From Streptomyces sp. NWU339 (lineage in GTDB: Bacteria; Actinomycetota; Actinomycetes; Streptomycetales; Streptomycetaceae): a stretch of DNA of 64,000 nt. Where the stretch lies: assembly GCF_003143855.1 (NCBI RefSeq), contig NZ_QFRK01000011.1:62001-126000 (forward strand), read 5' to 3'. Below the pieces are notes generated by a model. It was not told the origin of the DNA and searched no databases. It was given only the letters and a program-made list of their open reading frames with translations. Positions 27,528 through 36,415 of the stretch are shown here, one piece after another. Each line of letters begins with the position of its first letter. Position 1 is the stretch's first letter. Position numbers and translations under genes: made by a program.

Positions 27528-29024
27528 TTACACGCCGTCCTGACGATCCAGCACCGACGCGAGTGCCTGCTCGAATCCGGTGGCACGGGCCGCGCCCGCG
27601 GTCGGGTCCTGCTGCCGTACGTCGATGACATGGCCGGTGAGCTCGGAGAGCAGCACGTCCAGGGAGGTGCGGGCCACCGCCTCGGAGGACAGCAGGCTGC
27701 CCGCGGGCTCCTGGCCGAAGGCCTTGGTGCGCATCGGCGTGGCGGTGCGCTCCGGGTTGACGCAGTTGACGCGCACTCCGTCGCCGGCCCACTCGTCGGA
27801 CAGGGCCTGGGTGAGGTTCACCATCGCGGCCTTGGTCGAGGAGTAGAGGCTGTACTCGGCGCGTCCGCGGGTGTAGCTGCTGGAGGTGTAGAGCAGCAAC
27901 TGCCCCTTCGTCTCGGCGAGGTACTTGTACGCGGACCGGGCGATCTGCACCGGGGCCAGGTAGTTGACCTTCAGCGCCTCCTCGATGGTGGCGTTGTCGG
28001 TCTCGGCCAGCTTCCCGATGCGCAGCACGCCCGCCGTGTTGACGACGTAGTCGATGCGGCCGGTCTCCGCGTACGCCTTGGACAGCGCGTCGTCGACCTC
28101 CTCCGGGTTCTCGACGTGGGTGCCGGTGGTGGACCGCCCGAGCGGGTACACGGTGGCACCGTAGGACTCGGCGAGGTCGCAGACGTCCTTGCCGATGCCG
28201 TAGGAACCGCCGAAGACGACGAGGGTCTTGCCGGTGAGCAGCTCGCGGTAGGCCTCTTCGCCGATCTGCTCGGGCGCCGCCGTGGAGGCGAGCTGGAACA
28301 GCTTGTCGGCGATGAAGACGTCGACGGGCTGGGTGACCTTCATGTTGTACTCGTCACCCGCGACGACGTGGATCGGCACGTCGGGCAGGTACTTGAGCAC
28401 GACGGAGCAGTCGTCCGTGGCCTGGAAGTTGGGGTCGCCGGCGGCGACCTCGTAGGCGCGGCGGATCGTGGACAGCTTGAAGGCCTGCGGGGTCTGGCCG
28501 CGGCGCAGCCGGGAGCGGTCCGGGATCTCGGTGATGAACTCGCCGTCGTCGCCGTGCGTCCGCGTGACGATGATGGTGTCCGCGGACGGGATGGCCACGT
28601 CGACGGCCTGGTAGCGCTCCAGGGCGCTCACGCAGTCGTCGATGACGCGCTGTGACAGCAGGGGGCGGACGGCGTCGTGGAAGAGGACGTTGCGGTCCTC
28701 CCCCTCGGCCAGGCCCTCGCCGAGGACCGAGATGGCCCGCTCGGTGGTCTCGTTTCGTGTCGAGCCGCCCTCGATGACCCGGGTGACCTTCGTGAAACCC
28801 GCCTTGGCGACGATCTTCTCGACGTCGGACACGTAGCCCGGCGCCATCAGCACGATGATGTCGTCGATCGAGTCGGCGTTCTCGAAGGTGGTCAGGGTGT
28901 GCTCGATGACTGCCTTGCCGGCGATCTTCAGCAGTTGCTTGGGGATCGACAGACCCACCCGCTGGCCGGTGCCACCGGCCAGAATCACTGCGGTGGTACG
29001 GGGCTTGGCTATGTGCTGTGACAC
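27528..29024 (-). CDS. Bifunctional IspD-like cytidylyltransferase / SDR reductase (CDP-polyol synthase type)
   Basis: A 498-residue fusion. The N-terminal 235 residues are an IspD/TarI-type cytidylyltransferase: ILAGGTGQRVGLSIPKQLL at about 14-32, VLFHDAVRPL, and the DRSRLRRGQTPQAF segment. The C-terminal half is a short-chain dehydrogenase with VVFGGSYGIGKD, NTAGVL and the catalytic YSLYSSTKAA. The same fusion order occurs in Bcs1/Acs1 proteins that make CDP-ribitol from ribulose 5-phosphate for capsules and teichoic acids. I therefore infer CDP-ribitol or a similar polyol. GTG 29024 follows an AAGGTAGGT site. The downstream gene is the matching transferase, 153 bases away. Confidence 0.88.
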   Translation of the reverse strand: MSQHIAKPRTTAVILAGGTGQRVGLSIPKQLLKIAGKAVIEHTLTTFENADSIDDIIVLMAPGYVSDVEKIVAKAGFTKVTRVIEGGSTRNETTERAISVLGEGLAEGEDRNVLFHDAVRPLLSQRVIDDCVSALERYQAVDVAIPSADTIIVTRTHGDDGEFITEIPDRSRLRRGQTPQAFKLSTIRRAYEVAAGDPNFQATDDCSVVLKYLPDVPIHVVAGDEYNMKVTQPVDVFIADKLFQLASTAAPEQIGEEAYRELLTGKTLVVFGGSYGIGKDVCDLAESYGATVYPLGRSTTGTHVENPEEVDDALSKAYAETGRIDYVVNTAGVLRIGKLAETDNATIEEALKVNYLAPVQIARSAYKYLAETKGQLLLYTSSSYTRGRAEYSLYSSTKAAMVNLTQALSDEWAGDGVRVNCVNPERTATPMRTKAFGQEPAGSLLSSEAVARTSLDVLLSELTGHVIDVRQQDPTAGAARATGFEQALASVLDRQDGV

Positions 29025-29466
29025 AGGTGACCTACCTTGGGCATCAGGGAACTGCAAAATGGTCCCACTTGTGGTTACCGCAATGCAAGGTGAGCGACCT
29101 CCGTCGCATATGTGCGCGCCACCTGTCATTCACCTGGGATCCCCAGGTGGTCGGCACCGGTTCCCCCGGACGCCCCGGAAATCTCTGTGAGTAACTGCAC
29201 AGGTCACCGGCCCGCCGCGGCGGGTGTCCCGGGCGGGCGCGGCGGCGGGCCGGGGCGCGGCCGGCGGCCGCGCCCCGGCCCGGGAACCGCGGATCTTCAC
29301 CCGCCGAGGGCGGGACTGCACCATTTCTTCATATTCGGGAGCACCGCAAAGGATGAAGCGCCCGACAACCCGAAATTCGTCTGGTCCGCCCGCTCTTTGC
29401 GGGGGAATTCCATATGAAGATCCGGCGGTTTTTCGGTATCGGCGGGAGCGGGACGACGGCCGGTGG
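29025..29466. other. 442-bp intergenic region with two strong hairpins and an unexplained low-GC stretch
   Basis: Three things are visible. A palindrome CACCTGGG-atc-CCCAGGTG lies at 29131-29149. An 18-bp GC stem with almost no loop lies at 29246-29282 and would terminate minus-strand transcripts. Between 29297 and 29413 the composition drops, and a 38-codon minus-strand frame (ATG to TGA, ending in WCSPALGG) can be read without a convincing ribosome site. The promoter of the cytidylyltransferase gene must also lie here. Confidence 0.55.
29246..29282 (-). terminator. GC-rich terminator hairpin downstream of phoD
   Basis: CGGGCCGGGGCGCGGCCG pairs perfectly with its complement two bases later. 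It lies about 185 bases after the phoD stop codon on the minus strand. Confidence 0.65.
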
Positions 29467-31020
29467 TCACACCAGGTGGACGCCGGGGCGGCCCGCCTCC
29501 ACCCGCAGCCGGGCCAGCGTGCGCGGTGTGGCCCGCGGCTGCACCACGGTGTCCACCACCCGCACCCGTGCGTCGATGCCCTCGCGGCGCACGTCGAACA
29601 GGTGGTAGCCGCGGTGGGCGTCGAGCAGCTTCCAGTGCGGGTTGTCCGCGCGCCGCGGGTCCCACTGCTCGCGGAAGGCGGCCTGGTCCTGGTCGCCGTT
29701 GCTGGAGATGGAGGTGCCGACGAACTCGGCGCCCACGACGGCGGACTTCGGGTCGGCGAAGTCCGCCTTGAGGTCGCTGACCATCGTGAGGTGGCGGTCG
29801 CCGGTGAGCACGACGGGGTTGCTCACCCGCCGGAACTCCTGCAGCAGCGTGTTTCGTTCGGCCTGGTAGCCGTCCCAGGCGTCGTAGAACCAGAGCTTGC
29901 CGGGACCGACCTGGAGGTCCGTCTCGGCCATCATGATCTGGGAGGCGATCAGGTTCCAGCGGGCGGGCGAGTGGCGCAGCCCGTCGACCAGCCACCGCTT
30001 CTGGGCGGCGCCGAGCATGGTCAGCGCGGGGTCCTGGGCGCCTTCCTGGCTGGTCGCCTGGTCGCTGCGGTACTGCCGGGTGTCCAGCACGTTGAGCCGG
30101 GCCAGCCGACCGAACTCCAGCCGGCGGTACATCCGGATGTGCGGACCGTTCGGGACGGCGCTCGCGCGTACCGGCATGTGCTCGTAGTACGCCTGGTAGC
30201 CCGCCGTCAGCCGGGCCGTGAACGCGTCGTGCGACTGCTTGTCGGGGTCCTGCGGGATCTCGCCGGCGAAGTCGTTGTCGATCTCGTGGTCGTCGAAGGT
30301 GACCACGAAGGGCGCGTTCGCGTGCATGGCCGCGAGGTCCGGGTCGGAGCGGTACTGGGCGTACCGGTTGCGGTACTGGGTCAGGCCGTACGGCTCCCCG
30401 GACCCCTCGTGGCGGCGCACGCCGGTCGCCGACGGGTTGGACTCGTAGATGTAGTCGCCGACGAACAGGACGACGTCCGGGTCCTGTTCCAGCATGTCGG
30501 CGTACGGCGTGAAGTAGCCGTGCTGCCAGTTCTGGCAGGAGGCGAGCGCGATCCGCAGCCTGCCGCCCGCGCTGTGCGCCGGGGGCGCGGTACGGGTGCG
30601 GCCGGTGCGCGAGAGCTGCCCTTCGACACGGAAGCGGTACCAGTACCGGGTGTCGGGACGCAGACCGCGCACGTCGACGTGGACGCTGTGCCCGTGGGCG
30701 GGCCTGGCCCAGGCGGTGCCCCGGCGGACGACCTTCTTGAAGCGGGCGTCCTGGGCGAGCTGCCACTCCACGGGCACCGGGAGGTCCGGCATGCCCCCGC
30801 CGTTCAGGGGCTCGGGAGCGAGCCGGGTCCACAGCACGATCCCGTCGGGCAGTGGATCGCCGGAGGCGACACCGAGGCTGAACACCCCGTCGGGCAACGG
30901 TTTCCGCCCCGCGGCCCGAGCGGTGGCCGGCAGCCACAGCTGGGCGGAGGCCGCGGCGCCGAGTACGGCGGCGCCGGTGGTCAGAACGCGTCGGCGGTCG
31001 GGCGAAACTGTTCCGGACAT
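29467..31020 (-). CDS. phoD: Tat-exported alkaline phosphatase/phosphodiesterase PhoD
   Basis: A 517-residue secreted enzyme. A Tat signal (SPDRRRVLTTG, then a hydrophobic Ala/Leu core ending near ATARA-AG at about residue 36) opens the protein. A PhoD_N domain follows, and the metallophosphatase domain shows FVGDYIYE, TFDDHEIDND and TGDRHLTMVSD, which bind the Ca/Fe centre. PhoD enzymes release phosphate from esters and diesters, including teichoic acids. ATG 31020 has a GGGGAG site eight bases upstream. Its place at the end of a wall-glycopolymer locus suggests polymer turnover or phosphate scavenging. I looked for PHO boxes upstream and found no convincing direct repeat. Confidence 0.93.
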   Translation of the reverse strand: MSGTVSPDRRRVLTTGAAVLGAAASAQLWLPATARAAGRKPLPDGVFSLGVASGDPLPDGIVLWTRLAPEPLNGGGMPDLPVPVEWQLAQDARFKKVVRRGTAWARPAHGHSVHVDVRGLRPDTRYWYRFRVEGQLSRTGRTRTAPPAHSAGGRLRIALASCQNWQHGYFTPYADMLEQDPDVVLFVGDYIYESNPSATGVRRHEGSGEPYGLTQYRNRYAQYRSDPDLAAMHANAPFVVTFDDHEIDNDFAGEIPQDPDKQSHDAFTARLTAGYQAYYEHMPVRASAVPNGPHIRMYRRLEFGRLARLNVLDTRQYRSDQATSQEGAQDPALTMLGAAQKRWLVDGLRHSPARWNLIASQIMMAETDLQVGPGKLWFYDAWDGYQAERNTLLQEFRRVSNPVVLTGDRHLTMVSDLKADFADPKSAVVGAEFVGTSISSNGDQDQAAFREQWDPRRADNPHWKLLDAHRGYHLFDVRREGIDARVRVVDTVVQPRATPRTLARLRVEAGRPGVHLV

Positions 31021-31242
31021 CAGTGAACTCCCCTGCCTCGCAAGCGTCTTGGACACGGGGAAGCTCGCCGTCCGGGAGGTCGGGGCACTGAACACGACGG
31101 TGCACGTGCATGACAAAAAGAAAGACAACGGAAGACCCGCCCCGGCACGGGAACATCGCGTTGCCCGGGCAGGTCCTGAAGGTGAGCGGCGGACGACGGG
31201 GCCGCGGCGCCGGCCGCCCGGTTCGGGCACCGTGATCCGTCA

Positions 31243-31318
31243 GGAGCGTGCCGCGAGCCCGGCACGCTCCACACGACAGGCCCTGGGACCTGTCCGGCCC
31301 AGTGCCTCGACAGGCACT
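31243..31318 (-). terminator. Tandem hairpins after obg
   Basis: AGTGCCT/AGGCACT (31301-31318) overlaps the obg stop codon. A second 10-bp perfect stem GGAGCGTGCC/GGCACGCTCC (31243-31270) follows. The rest of the roughly 300-base gap to phoD shows no gene. Confidence 0.7.
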
Positions 31319-32753
31319 AGAACGGCTTGAAGTCGCCGTACTCCCGCTCGGCCTCGTCCCGTTCGGCCTGCCGCTCGCGGCGTCGCTGGGCAGCCGGGCG
31401 GGGCGCCTCCAAGCGGTGGTCCTCGCCGCGCCGGCCGAGCATCTCCGCACCGGCGGTCACCGTCGGCTCCCAGTCGAAGACGACCGCGTTGTCCTCGGGG
31501 CCGATGGCGACACCGTCGCCGGACCGGGCGCCGGCCTTCACCAACGCGTCCTCCACACCGACCCGGTTGAGCCGGTCGGCGAGGTAGCCGACGGCCTCGT
31601 CGTTGTTGAAGTCGGTCTGGCGGACCCAGCGTTCGGGCTTCTCGCCGCGCACCCGGAACAGTCCGTCGTCCTCGCGGGTGACGGTGAACCCGGAGTCGTC
31701 CACGGCCTTGGGCCGGATGACGATGCGGGTCGCCTCCTCCTGCGGCCTGGCGGCCCGCGCCCGGGCCACCGACTCGGCGAGCGCGAACGACAGCTCCCGC
31801 AGCCCGAGGTGGGCGACGGCGGACACCTCGAAGACGCGGTAGCCGCGCGCCTCCAGGTCGGGCCGGACCATCTCGGCGAGGTCCTTGCCGTCCGGTACGT
31901 CGGTCTTGTTGAGGACGACGATGCGGGGGCGGTCGTCGAGGCCGCCGTACTGCCGCAGTTCCTCCTCGATGATGTCGAGGTCGGAGAGGGGGTCGCGGTC
32001 CGACTCCAGCGTCGCGGTGTCCAGCACGTGCACGAGCACGCTGCACCGCTCCACGTGCCGCAGGAACTCGAGCCCCAGGCCCTTGCCCCGGCTGGCGCCC
32101 GGGATGAGCCCCGGCACGTCGGCGATGGTGTAGACGGTCGACCCGGCGGTGACGACGCCCAGGTTGGGCACGAGGGTGGTGAACGGATAGTCGGCGATCT
32201 TGGGCTTGGCCGCGGAGAGCACGGAGATCAGCGAGGACTTCCCCGCGCTCGGATACCCGACCAGTGCCACGTCGGCGACGGTCTTCAGCTCCAGGACGAT
32301 GTCCTGCAGCTCCCCCGGCACACCGAGCAGCGCGAACCCGGGCGCCTTGCGCCGCGCGGAGGCGAGGGCGGCGTTCCCGAGCCCGCCCCGGCCGCCCTGG
32401 GCGGCGACGTACGAGGTCCCGTTCCCGACCAGGTCGGCGAGCACGTTGCCCGCCTTGTCGAGGACGACGGTTCCGTCCGGCACCGGCAGGACCAGGTCCT
32501 GACCGTCCTTGCCGCTGCGGTGGCCGCCCTCGCCGGGCTTGCCGTTGGTGGCCTTGCGGTGCGGGGAGTGGTGGTACTCGAGGAGCGTGGTCACGGACTG
32601 GTCGACGGTCAAGATGACATCGCCGCCCCGCCCGCCGTTCCCGCCGTCCGGTCCGCCCAGCGGCTTGAACTTCTCGCGGTGGACGGAGGCACAGCCGTGG
32701 CCTCCGTTACCCGCGGCGACATGCAGTTCGACGCGGTCCACGAAGGTGGTCAT
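31317..32753 (-). CDS. obg: GTPase Obg (CgtA), ribosome assembly and sporulation
   Basis: A 478-residue GTPase with the glycine-rich Obg fold (1-158), a G domain (GYPSAGKSS at 166-174, DVPGL near 213, NKTD near 291) and a C-terminal OCT domain with a basic tail ending in the charged REYGDFKPF. Obg assists 50S assembly; in Streptomyces it also influences the onset of aerial growth. ATG 32753 is preceded by GGAGG eight bases away; upstream in-frame codons lack a site. It is the last gene of the conserved rplU-rpmA-obg cluster, with a 117-base gap to rpmA. Confidence 0.97.
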   Translation of the reverse strand: MTTFVDRVELHVAAGNGGHGCASVHREKFKPLGGPDGGNGGRGGDVILTVDQSVTTLLEYHHSPHRKATNGKPGEGGHRSGKDGQDLVLPVPDGTVVLDKAGNVLADLVGNGTSYVAAQGGRGGLGNAALASARRKAPGFALLGVPGELQDIVLELKTVADVALVGYPSAGKSSLISVLSAAKPKIADYPFTTLVPNLGVVTAGSTVYTIADVPGLIPGASRGKGLGLEFLRHVERCSVLVHVLDTATLESDRDPLSDLDIIEEELRQYGGLDDRPRIVVLNKTDVPDGKDLAEMVRPDLEARGYRVFEVSAVAHLGLRELSFALAESVARARAARPQEEATRIVIRPKAVDDSGFTVTREDDGLFRVRGEKPERWVRQTDFNNDEAVGYLADRLNRVGVEDALVKAGARSGDGVAIGPEDNAVVFDWEPTVTAGAEMLGRRGEDHRLEAPRPAAQRRRERQAERDEAEREYGDFKPF

Positions 32754-32870
32754 GGGGGGTGCCTCCAGAGACAGTGCGGTGTACGTGTGTACGTGTTTCC
32801 TGGTCAACACGCGAAAGGCGGACCCGCCTTCCCGCCAGGGAAGTGAGGTCCGCCTCGCGAAAGTTTCCGA

Positions 32871-33125
32871 TCAGGCGACCGGAACGATGTTCACGACCTT
32901 GCGGCCACGGCTGGTGCCGAACTGCACCGAACCGGCCTCCAGGGCGAACAGCGTGTCGTCGCCGCCACGACCGACGCCGGCGCCGGGGTGGAAGTGGGTG
33001 CCGCGCTGGCGGACGAGGATCTCACCCGCGTTGACGACCTGACCGCCGAAGCGCTTCACGCCGAGCCGCTGGGCATTGGAGTCGCGACCGTTCCGGGTGG
33101 ACGATGCGCCCTTCTTGTGTGCCAT
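32871..33125 (-). CDS. rpmA: Ribosomal protein bL27
   Basis: The 84-residue protein begins [20 protein letters not shown] and continues with the [23 protein letters not shown] region of bL27, whose N-terminal tail reaches the peptidyl transferase centre. It has no Firmicutes-type N-terminal cleavage extension. A GAGGAG site precedes the ATG closely. It lies 14 bases after rplU, so the two are co-transcribed. Confidence 0.98.
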   Translation of the reverse strand: MAHKKGASSTRNGRDSNAQRLGVKRFGGQVVNAGEILVRQRGTHFHPGAGVGRGGDDTLFALEAGSVQFGTSRGRKVVNIVPVA

Positions 33126-33139
33126 CTCTCCTCAGTCCC

Positions 33140-33460
33140 TTACTTCGCAGCCGTGGGGATCTCAGTGACCTTGATCGCCGTGTACTGCTGGCGGTGGCCC
33201 TGACGACGGCGGTAGCCGGTCTTGTTCTTGTAGCGCAGAATGTCGATCTTCTGGCCCTTGTGGTGGTCCACGACCTCGGCCTGGACCTTGACACCGGCTA
33301 GCACCCACGGGTCGCTGGTCACGGCCTCGCCGTCGACGAGGAGCAGGGTCGAGAGCTCGACCGTGTCGCCGACCTTGGCGGTGGAAATCTTGTCAACCTC
33401 AACGATGTCGCCGACAGCAACCTTGTGCTGGCGACCACCGCTGCGCACGATGGCGTACAC
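33140..33460 (-). CDS. rplU: Ribosomal protein bL21
   Basis: The 106-residue protein begins at GTG 33460 ([14 protein letters not shown]) and ends EIPTAAK. The bL21 signature ([18 protein letters not shown]) is intact. The longer open frame upstream of the GTG is leader; a purine-rich GAGAGAGA tract serves as ribosome site. It is the first gene of the rplU-rpmA-obg group. The 230-base leader region between it and the ankyrin gene should contain the promoter, but I cannot assign clear hexamers. Confidence 0.97.
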   Translation of the reverse strand: MYAIVRSGGRQHKVAVGDIVEVDKISTAKVGDTVELSTLLLVDGEAVTSDPWVLAGVKVQAEVVDHHKGQKIDILRYKNKTGYRRRQGHRQQYTAIKVTEIPTAAK

Positions 33461-33691
33461 GCGGATCTCTCTCTCACTCGATGAACGGCACCCCGCAGGC
33501 CAGCCGCCCGACAGACACACGGGCAACCTCTCCCGAGCCGACCCGCGCCCGGGAGGAAGAGGTTTACGGGGATGTGGCGTCCCGATGGACACGCCGACGG
33601 TCAAGGTTACGAGGACATGCCCCGACCGGTCAAACCGGGCCCGGTCGATCGGTGGACACCGTGCCGGACGGGGGCGGCCCCACCCGGTGGA

Positions 33692-34078
33692 TCAGCTCGC
33701 GAGCAGGTGGGCGCGCCCGAACATGGCCGCCGCGACCCGAGCGGTCGGCGTACCGGAGTCCAGATCCGCACCGGCCTCCCGCAGCACCTCGACCACCTCG
33801 TCCGCGCCCTTGAACAGGGCGCCGGCGATGGGCGTCTGGTCCCGGGCGTTGCGCAGGTCGGGGTCGGCGCCGAGCCGGAGCAGAGCCCGTACGGTGTCGG
33901 CGTGGCCGTGATAGGCGGCGAGCATGAGCAGGGTGTTGCCGGCCGCGTCGGTCACGTCGACCGGCAGCCCGTGCTCCACGAACCCCGCGAGCTCCTCGGT
34001 GCCGCCCTCCCGGGCCAGGTCCATGGCGATGGCCACGACGCGTTCCGTCTGCTCAGGAGTCAGACCGCCCCTGCTCAT
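33692..34078 (-). CDS. Ankyrin-repeat protein beside catalase
   Basis: A 128-residue soluble protein with two to three ankyrin repeats, clearest in DAAGNTLLMLAAYHGHADTV (about 45-64) and DQTPIAGALFKG (about 78-90), with a helical N-terminal cap. Ankyrin genes next to catalase genes occur in several bacteria, where they support catalase activity or haem loading (for example AnkB in Pseudomonas). The gene lies 145 bases downstream of katA beyond a strong hairpin, so it may be expressed by readthrough or separately. The partner is inferred from position only. Confidence 0.85.
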   Translation of the reverse strand: MSRGGLTPEQTERVVAIAMDLAREGGTEELAGFVEHGLPVDVTDAAGNTLLMLAAYHGHADTVRALLRLGADPDLRNARDQTPIAGALFKGADEVVEVLREAGADLDSGTPTARVAAAMFGRAHLLAS

Positions 34079-34145
34079 GTGAATCCCTCCTGATCACGCG
34101 GTTGTGCTGGTCATGTCTGTGAGGACACCGGGCGGTGACGGCGCA

Positions 34146-34184
34146 CGCCCGGGCGCGGGCCACCGAGTGGCCCGCGCCCGGGCG
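34146..34184 (-). terminator. katA terminator
   Basis: An 18-bp perfect GC stem (CGCCCGGGCGCGGGCCAC and complement) with a three-base loop lies about 40 bases after the katA stop codon. Confidence 0.85.
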
Positions 34185-34223
34185 CGGTGCGGCATGTACC
34201 GCGGTTCCCTCGAACGGCGAGGC

Positions 34224-35687
34224 TCAGAGGTTGCCGGCGGCCAGGGCCTCGATCGCCTTGCGGACGCCTTCGCCGTAGGCCGGGTCGGCCTGGGTGCAGT
34301 TGGCGATGTGCCGCTCGACGGTCTGCTCCGAGGCGCCGTTGATGGCACGCGCCGTGTTCTCGAAGAGAACCTTCTGCTGCTCGGGGCTCATCAGGCGGAA
34401 CAAGTTCCCGGGCTGCTCGAAGTAGTTGTCGTCGTCCTCACGGAAATTGAACCGGTCGGCGACGGCACCCACAGCCAGGCTCGGCTCGCGGTAGGCCGGC
34501 TGGTCGGCCCAGCGGCCGTAGGAGTTGGGCTCGATGCCCGGGGTGGAGCCCTGGTTGCCGTCGACCCGCATGGCGCCGTCGCGGTGGTAGGTGTTCACCG
34601 GGTTCTTCGCGGCGTTGACCGGGATCTGGTGGTGGTTCACACCGAGGCGGTAGCGCTGGGCGTCGCCGTAGGAGAAGAGGCGGCCCTGCAGCATCCTGTC
34701 GGGCGAGTAGCTGATGCCCGGAACCACGTTCGCCGGGGTGAAGGCGGCCTGCTCGACGTCCGCGAAGTAGTTCGCGGGATTGCGGTTGAGCTCCCACTCG
34801 CCGACCTCGATCAGCGGGTAGTCCTTCTTCGACCAGACCTTGGTGAGGTCGAAGGGGTGGAAGCGGTAGTTCTCCGCGTCGGCCTCCGGCATGACCTGGA
34901 TGAACAGCTTCCACTTCGGGAAGTCGCCGTTCTCGATCGCCTCGTAGAGGTCGCGCTGGTGGGACTCGCGGTCCTTGCCGACCAGGGCCTCGGCCTCGGC
35001 GTCGGTGAGGTTCTTGATGCCCTGCTGGGTGCGGTGGTGGAACTTGACCCAGAACCGCTCGCCCTCGGCGTTGATCAGGCTGTAGGTGTGCGAGCCGAAG
35101 CCGTGCATGTGCCGGTACGAGGCGGGGATGCCGCGGTCGGACATCACGATCGTGACCTGGTGCAGGGCCTCGGGGAGGTTGGTCCAGAAGTCCCAGTTGT
35201 TCTCGGCGTCGCGGAGGTTGGTGCGCGGGTCGCGCTTCACCGCGCGGTTGAGGTCCGGGAACCTCAGCGGGTCGCGGAAGAAGAAGACCGGGGTGTTGTT
35301 CCCGACCAGGTCCCAGTTGCCCTCGTCCGTGTAGAACTTCAGGGCGAAGCCGCGGATGTCGCGCTCGGCGTCGGCCGCACCGCGCTCACCGGCGACGGTG
35401 GAGAACCGGGCGAACATCTCGGTCTTCTTGCCGATCTCGGAGAAGATCTTCGCGCTCGTGTACTGCGTGATGTCGTGGGTCACCGTGAAGGTGCCGAACG
35501 CGCCCGAGCCCTTGGCGTGCATCCGGCGCTCCGGGATGACCTCGCGGTCGAAGTGTGCGAGCTTCTCCAGGAACCACACGTCCTGCAGGAGCATCGGACC
35601 GCGCGGACCGGCCGTCAGGGAGTTCTGGTTGTCGGCGACCGGCGCGCCGGCAGCCGTGGTCAACGGCTTCTGGTTGTTCTCGGTCAA
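34224..35687 (-). CDS. katA: Monofunctional haem catalase
   Basis: Catalase converts hydrogen peroxide to water and oxygen. The 487-residue size is that of the small-subunit clade. The catalytic His lies in [13 protein letters not shown] (about residue 55), the Asn in the [12 protein letters not shown] region (about 128-140), and the haem-ligating Tyr in [15 protein letters not shown] (about 340). I start at TTG 35687 ([11 protein letters not shown], translated as Met), because GAGGAG lies six bases upstream and the family begins here. It diverges from catR across a 190-base region carrying a palindrome within the katA promoter, so it should be peroxide-inducible. Confidence 0.97.
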   Translation of the reverse strand: MTENNQKPLTTAAGAPVADNQNSLTAGPRGPMLLQDVWFLEKLAHFDREVIPERRMHAKGSGAFGTFTVTHDITQYTSAKIFSEIGKKTEMFARFSTVAGERGAADAERDIRGFALKFYTDEGNWDLVGNNTPVFFFRDPLRFPDLNRAVKRDPRTNLRDAENNWDFWTNLPEALHQVTIVMSDRGIPASYRHMHGFGSHTYSLINAEGERFWVKFHHRTQQGIKNLTDAEAEALVGKDRESHQRDLYEAIENGDFPKWKLFIQVMPEADAENYRFHPFDLTKVWSKKDYPLIEVGEWELNRNPANYFADVEQAAFTPANVVPGISYSPDRMLQGRLFSYGDAQRYRLGVNHHQIPVNAAKNPVNTYHRDGAMRVDGNQGSTPGIEPNSYGRWADQPAYREPSLAVGAVADRFNFREDDDNYFEQPGNLFRLMSPEQQKVLFENTARAINGASEQTVERHIANCTQADPAYGEGVRKAIEALAAGNL

Positions 35688-35789
35688 AGCTCGCTCCTCG
35701 GTGTGTGGTTCTTCGCGGGGGGTCAAGGCCTGGCGGTCCTGGCCGTCCGAGTGTCCGCGCGTGCTGCTCCGCAGCCCGCATCAGGACCC

Positions 35790-35817
35790 ACCCTATGTTA
35801 GACATGGTCTAAGTCAA
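35790..35817 (-). promoter_or_regulatory. katA promoter with embedded CatR-type operator
   Basis: On the minus strand TTGACT (35817-35812) and TAGGGT (35795-35790) are spaced by 16 bases, a good housekeeping promoter. The spacer contains the palindrome TTAGAC-cat-GTCTAA (35798-35812 on the plus strand). A Fur/PerR-family repressor bound there would block polymerase directly. The repressor is presumably the divergent catR product. Confidence 0.75.
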
Positions 35818-35827
35818 GGCGACATTC

Positions 35828-35844
35828 AGAACCATATCTGTTCT
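35828..35844. promoter_or_regulatory. Second inverted repeat in the catR-katA interval
   Basis: AGAAC and GTTCT flank seven bases. It lies 16 bases from the katA operator and about 36 bases before the catR start, where it could serve catR autoregulation. The arms are short. Confidence 0.35.
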
Positions 35845-35879
35845 TGAGATGGGATCAATCGCTGGTTAGGGTGACGTAC

Positions 35880-36293
35880 ATGAGTGATCTCTTGAAGAGG
35901 CTTCGGGAACGCGGCTGGCGCCTGACCGCGCAGCGACGCGTCGTCGCCGAGGTTCTCGGCGGGGATCACATCCATCTGACCGCCGACGAGGTGCACGCGC
36001 GCGCGGTGGAGCGGCTGCCCGAGATCTCCCGGGCTACGGTCTACAACACCCTGGGCGAACTGGTGACGCTGGGCGAGCTCGTCGAGGTCTCGACCGACCA
36101 CCGCGCCACGCGCTACGACCCGAACGCGCACCGGCCCCATCACCACCTGCTCTGCGACCGCTGCGGCACCATCCGCGACGTGCACCCGGTGGGCGACCCC
36201 CTCTCGGACCTTCCGGAGTCGGAACGCTTCGGATACACGCTCGCCGACGTCGAACTGACCTACCGCGGAGTCTGTCCGGACTGCACGGCCTGA
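35880..36293 (+). CDS. catR: Fur-family peroxide regulator CatR
   Basis: A 137-residue transcription factor with an N-terminal winged helix (LKRLRERGWRLTAQRR, EISRATVYNTLGEL) and a C-terminal metal-binding domain (HRPHHHLLCDRCGTIRDV, then CPDCTA). The two CxxC pairs form the structural zinc site and the His-rich stretch the regulatory site, as in PerR. In S. coelicolor CatR represses the divergent catalase gene until oxidised. I start at ATG 35880 (MSDLLKRL) with AGGGTG eight bases upstream; GTG 35868 is an alternative. It is divergent from katA. Confidence 0.93.
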   Translation: MSDLLKRLRERGWRLTAQRRVVAEVLGGDHIHLTADEVHARAVERLPEISRATVYNTLGELVTLGELVEVSTDHRATRYDPNAHRPHHHLLCDRCGTIRDVHPVGDPLSDLPESERFGYTLADVELTYRGVCPDCTA

Positions 36294-36340
36294 CGCCGTT
36301 CACGGCGCGACCCGGCGGAGGCCGCGACCCGGCGGAGACG

Positions 36341-36388
36341 CAGAGAGGCGCGGGGCACCGGCTGTCACCGGTGCCCCGCGCCTCTCTG
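36341..36388. terminator. Bidirectional terminator between catR and rne
   Basis: A 21-bp perfect stem with a six-base loop lies between two convergent genes and can serve both. Just before it GCGACCCGGCGGAG occurs twice (36307-36320 and 36324-36337). Confidence 0.9.
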
Positions 36389-36415
36389 TGTGCCGCCCCT
36401 GAGGGCGGCTCCTGA

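Noticed and set aside
31021-31316. PHO boxes upstream of phoD
   Set aside because: Single GTTCACT-like and GTTCAGT-like heptamers occur, but not in the 11-base tandem repeat required for PhoP binding.
29297-31450. 717-residue frame overlapping phoD
   Set aside because: It is an out-of-frame reading of phoD with Arg/Pro/Ala-rich composition; only its last 38 codons, outside phoD, were kept as a weak observation.
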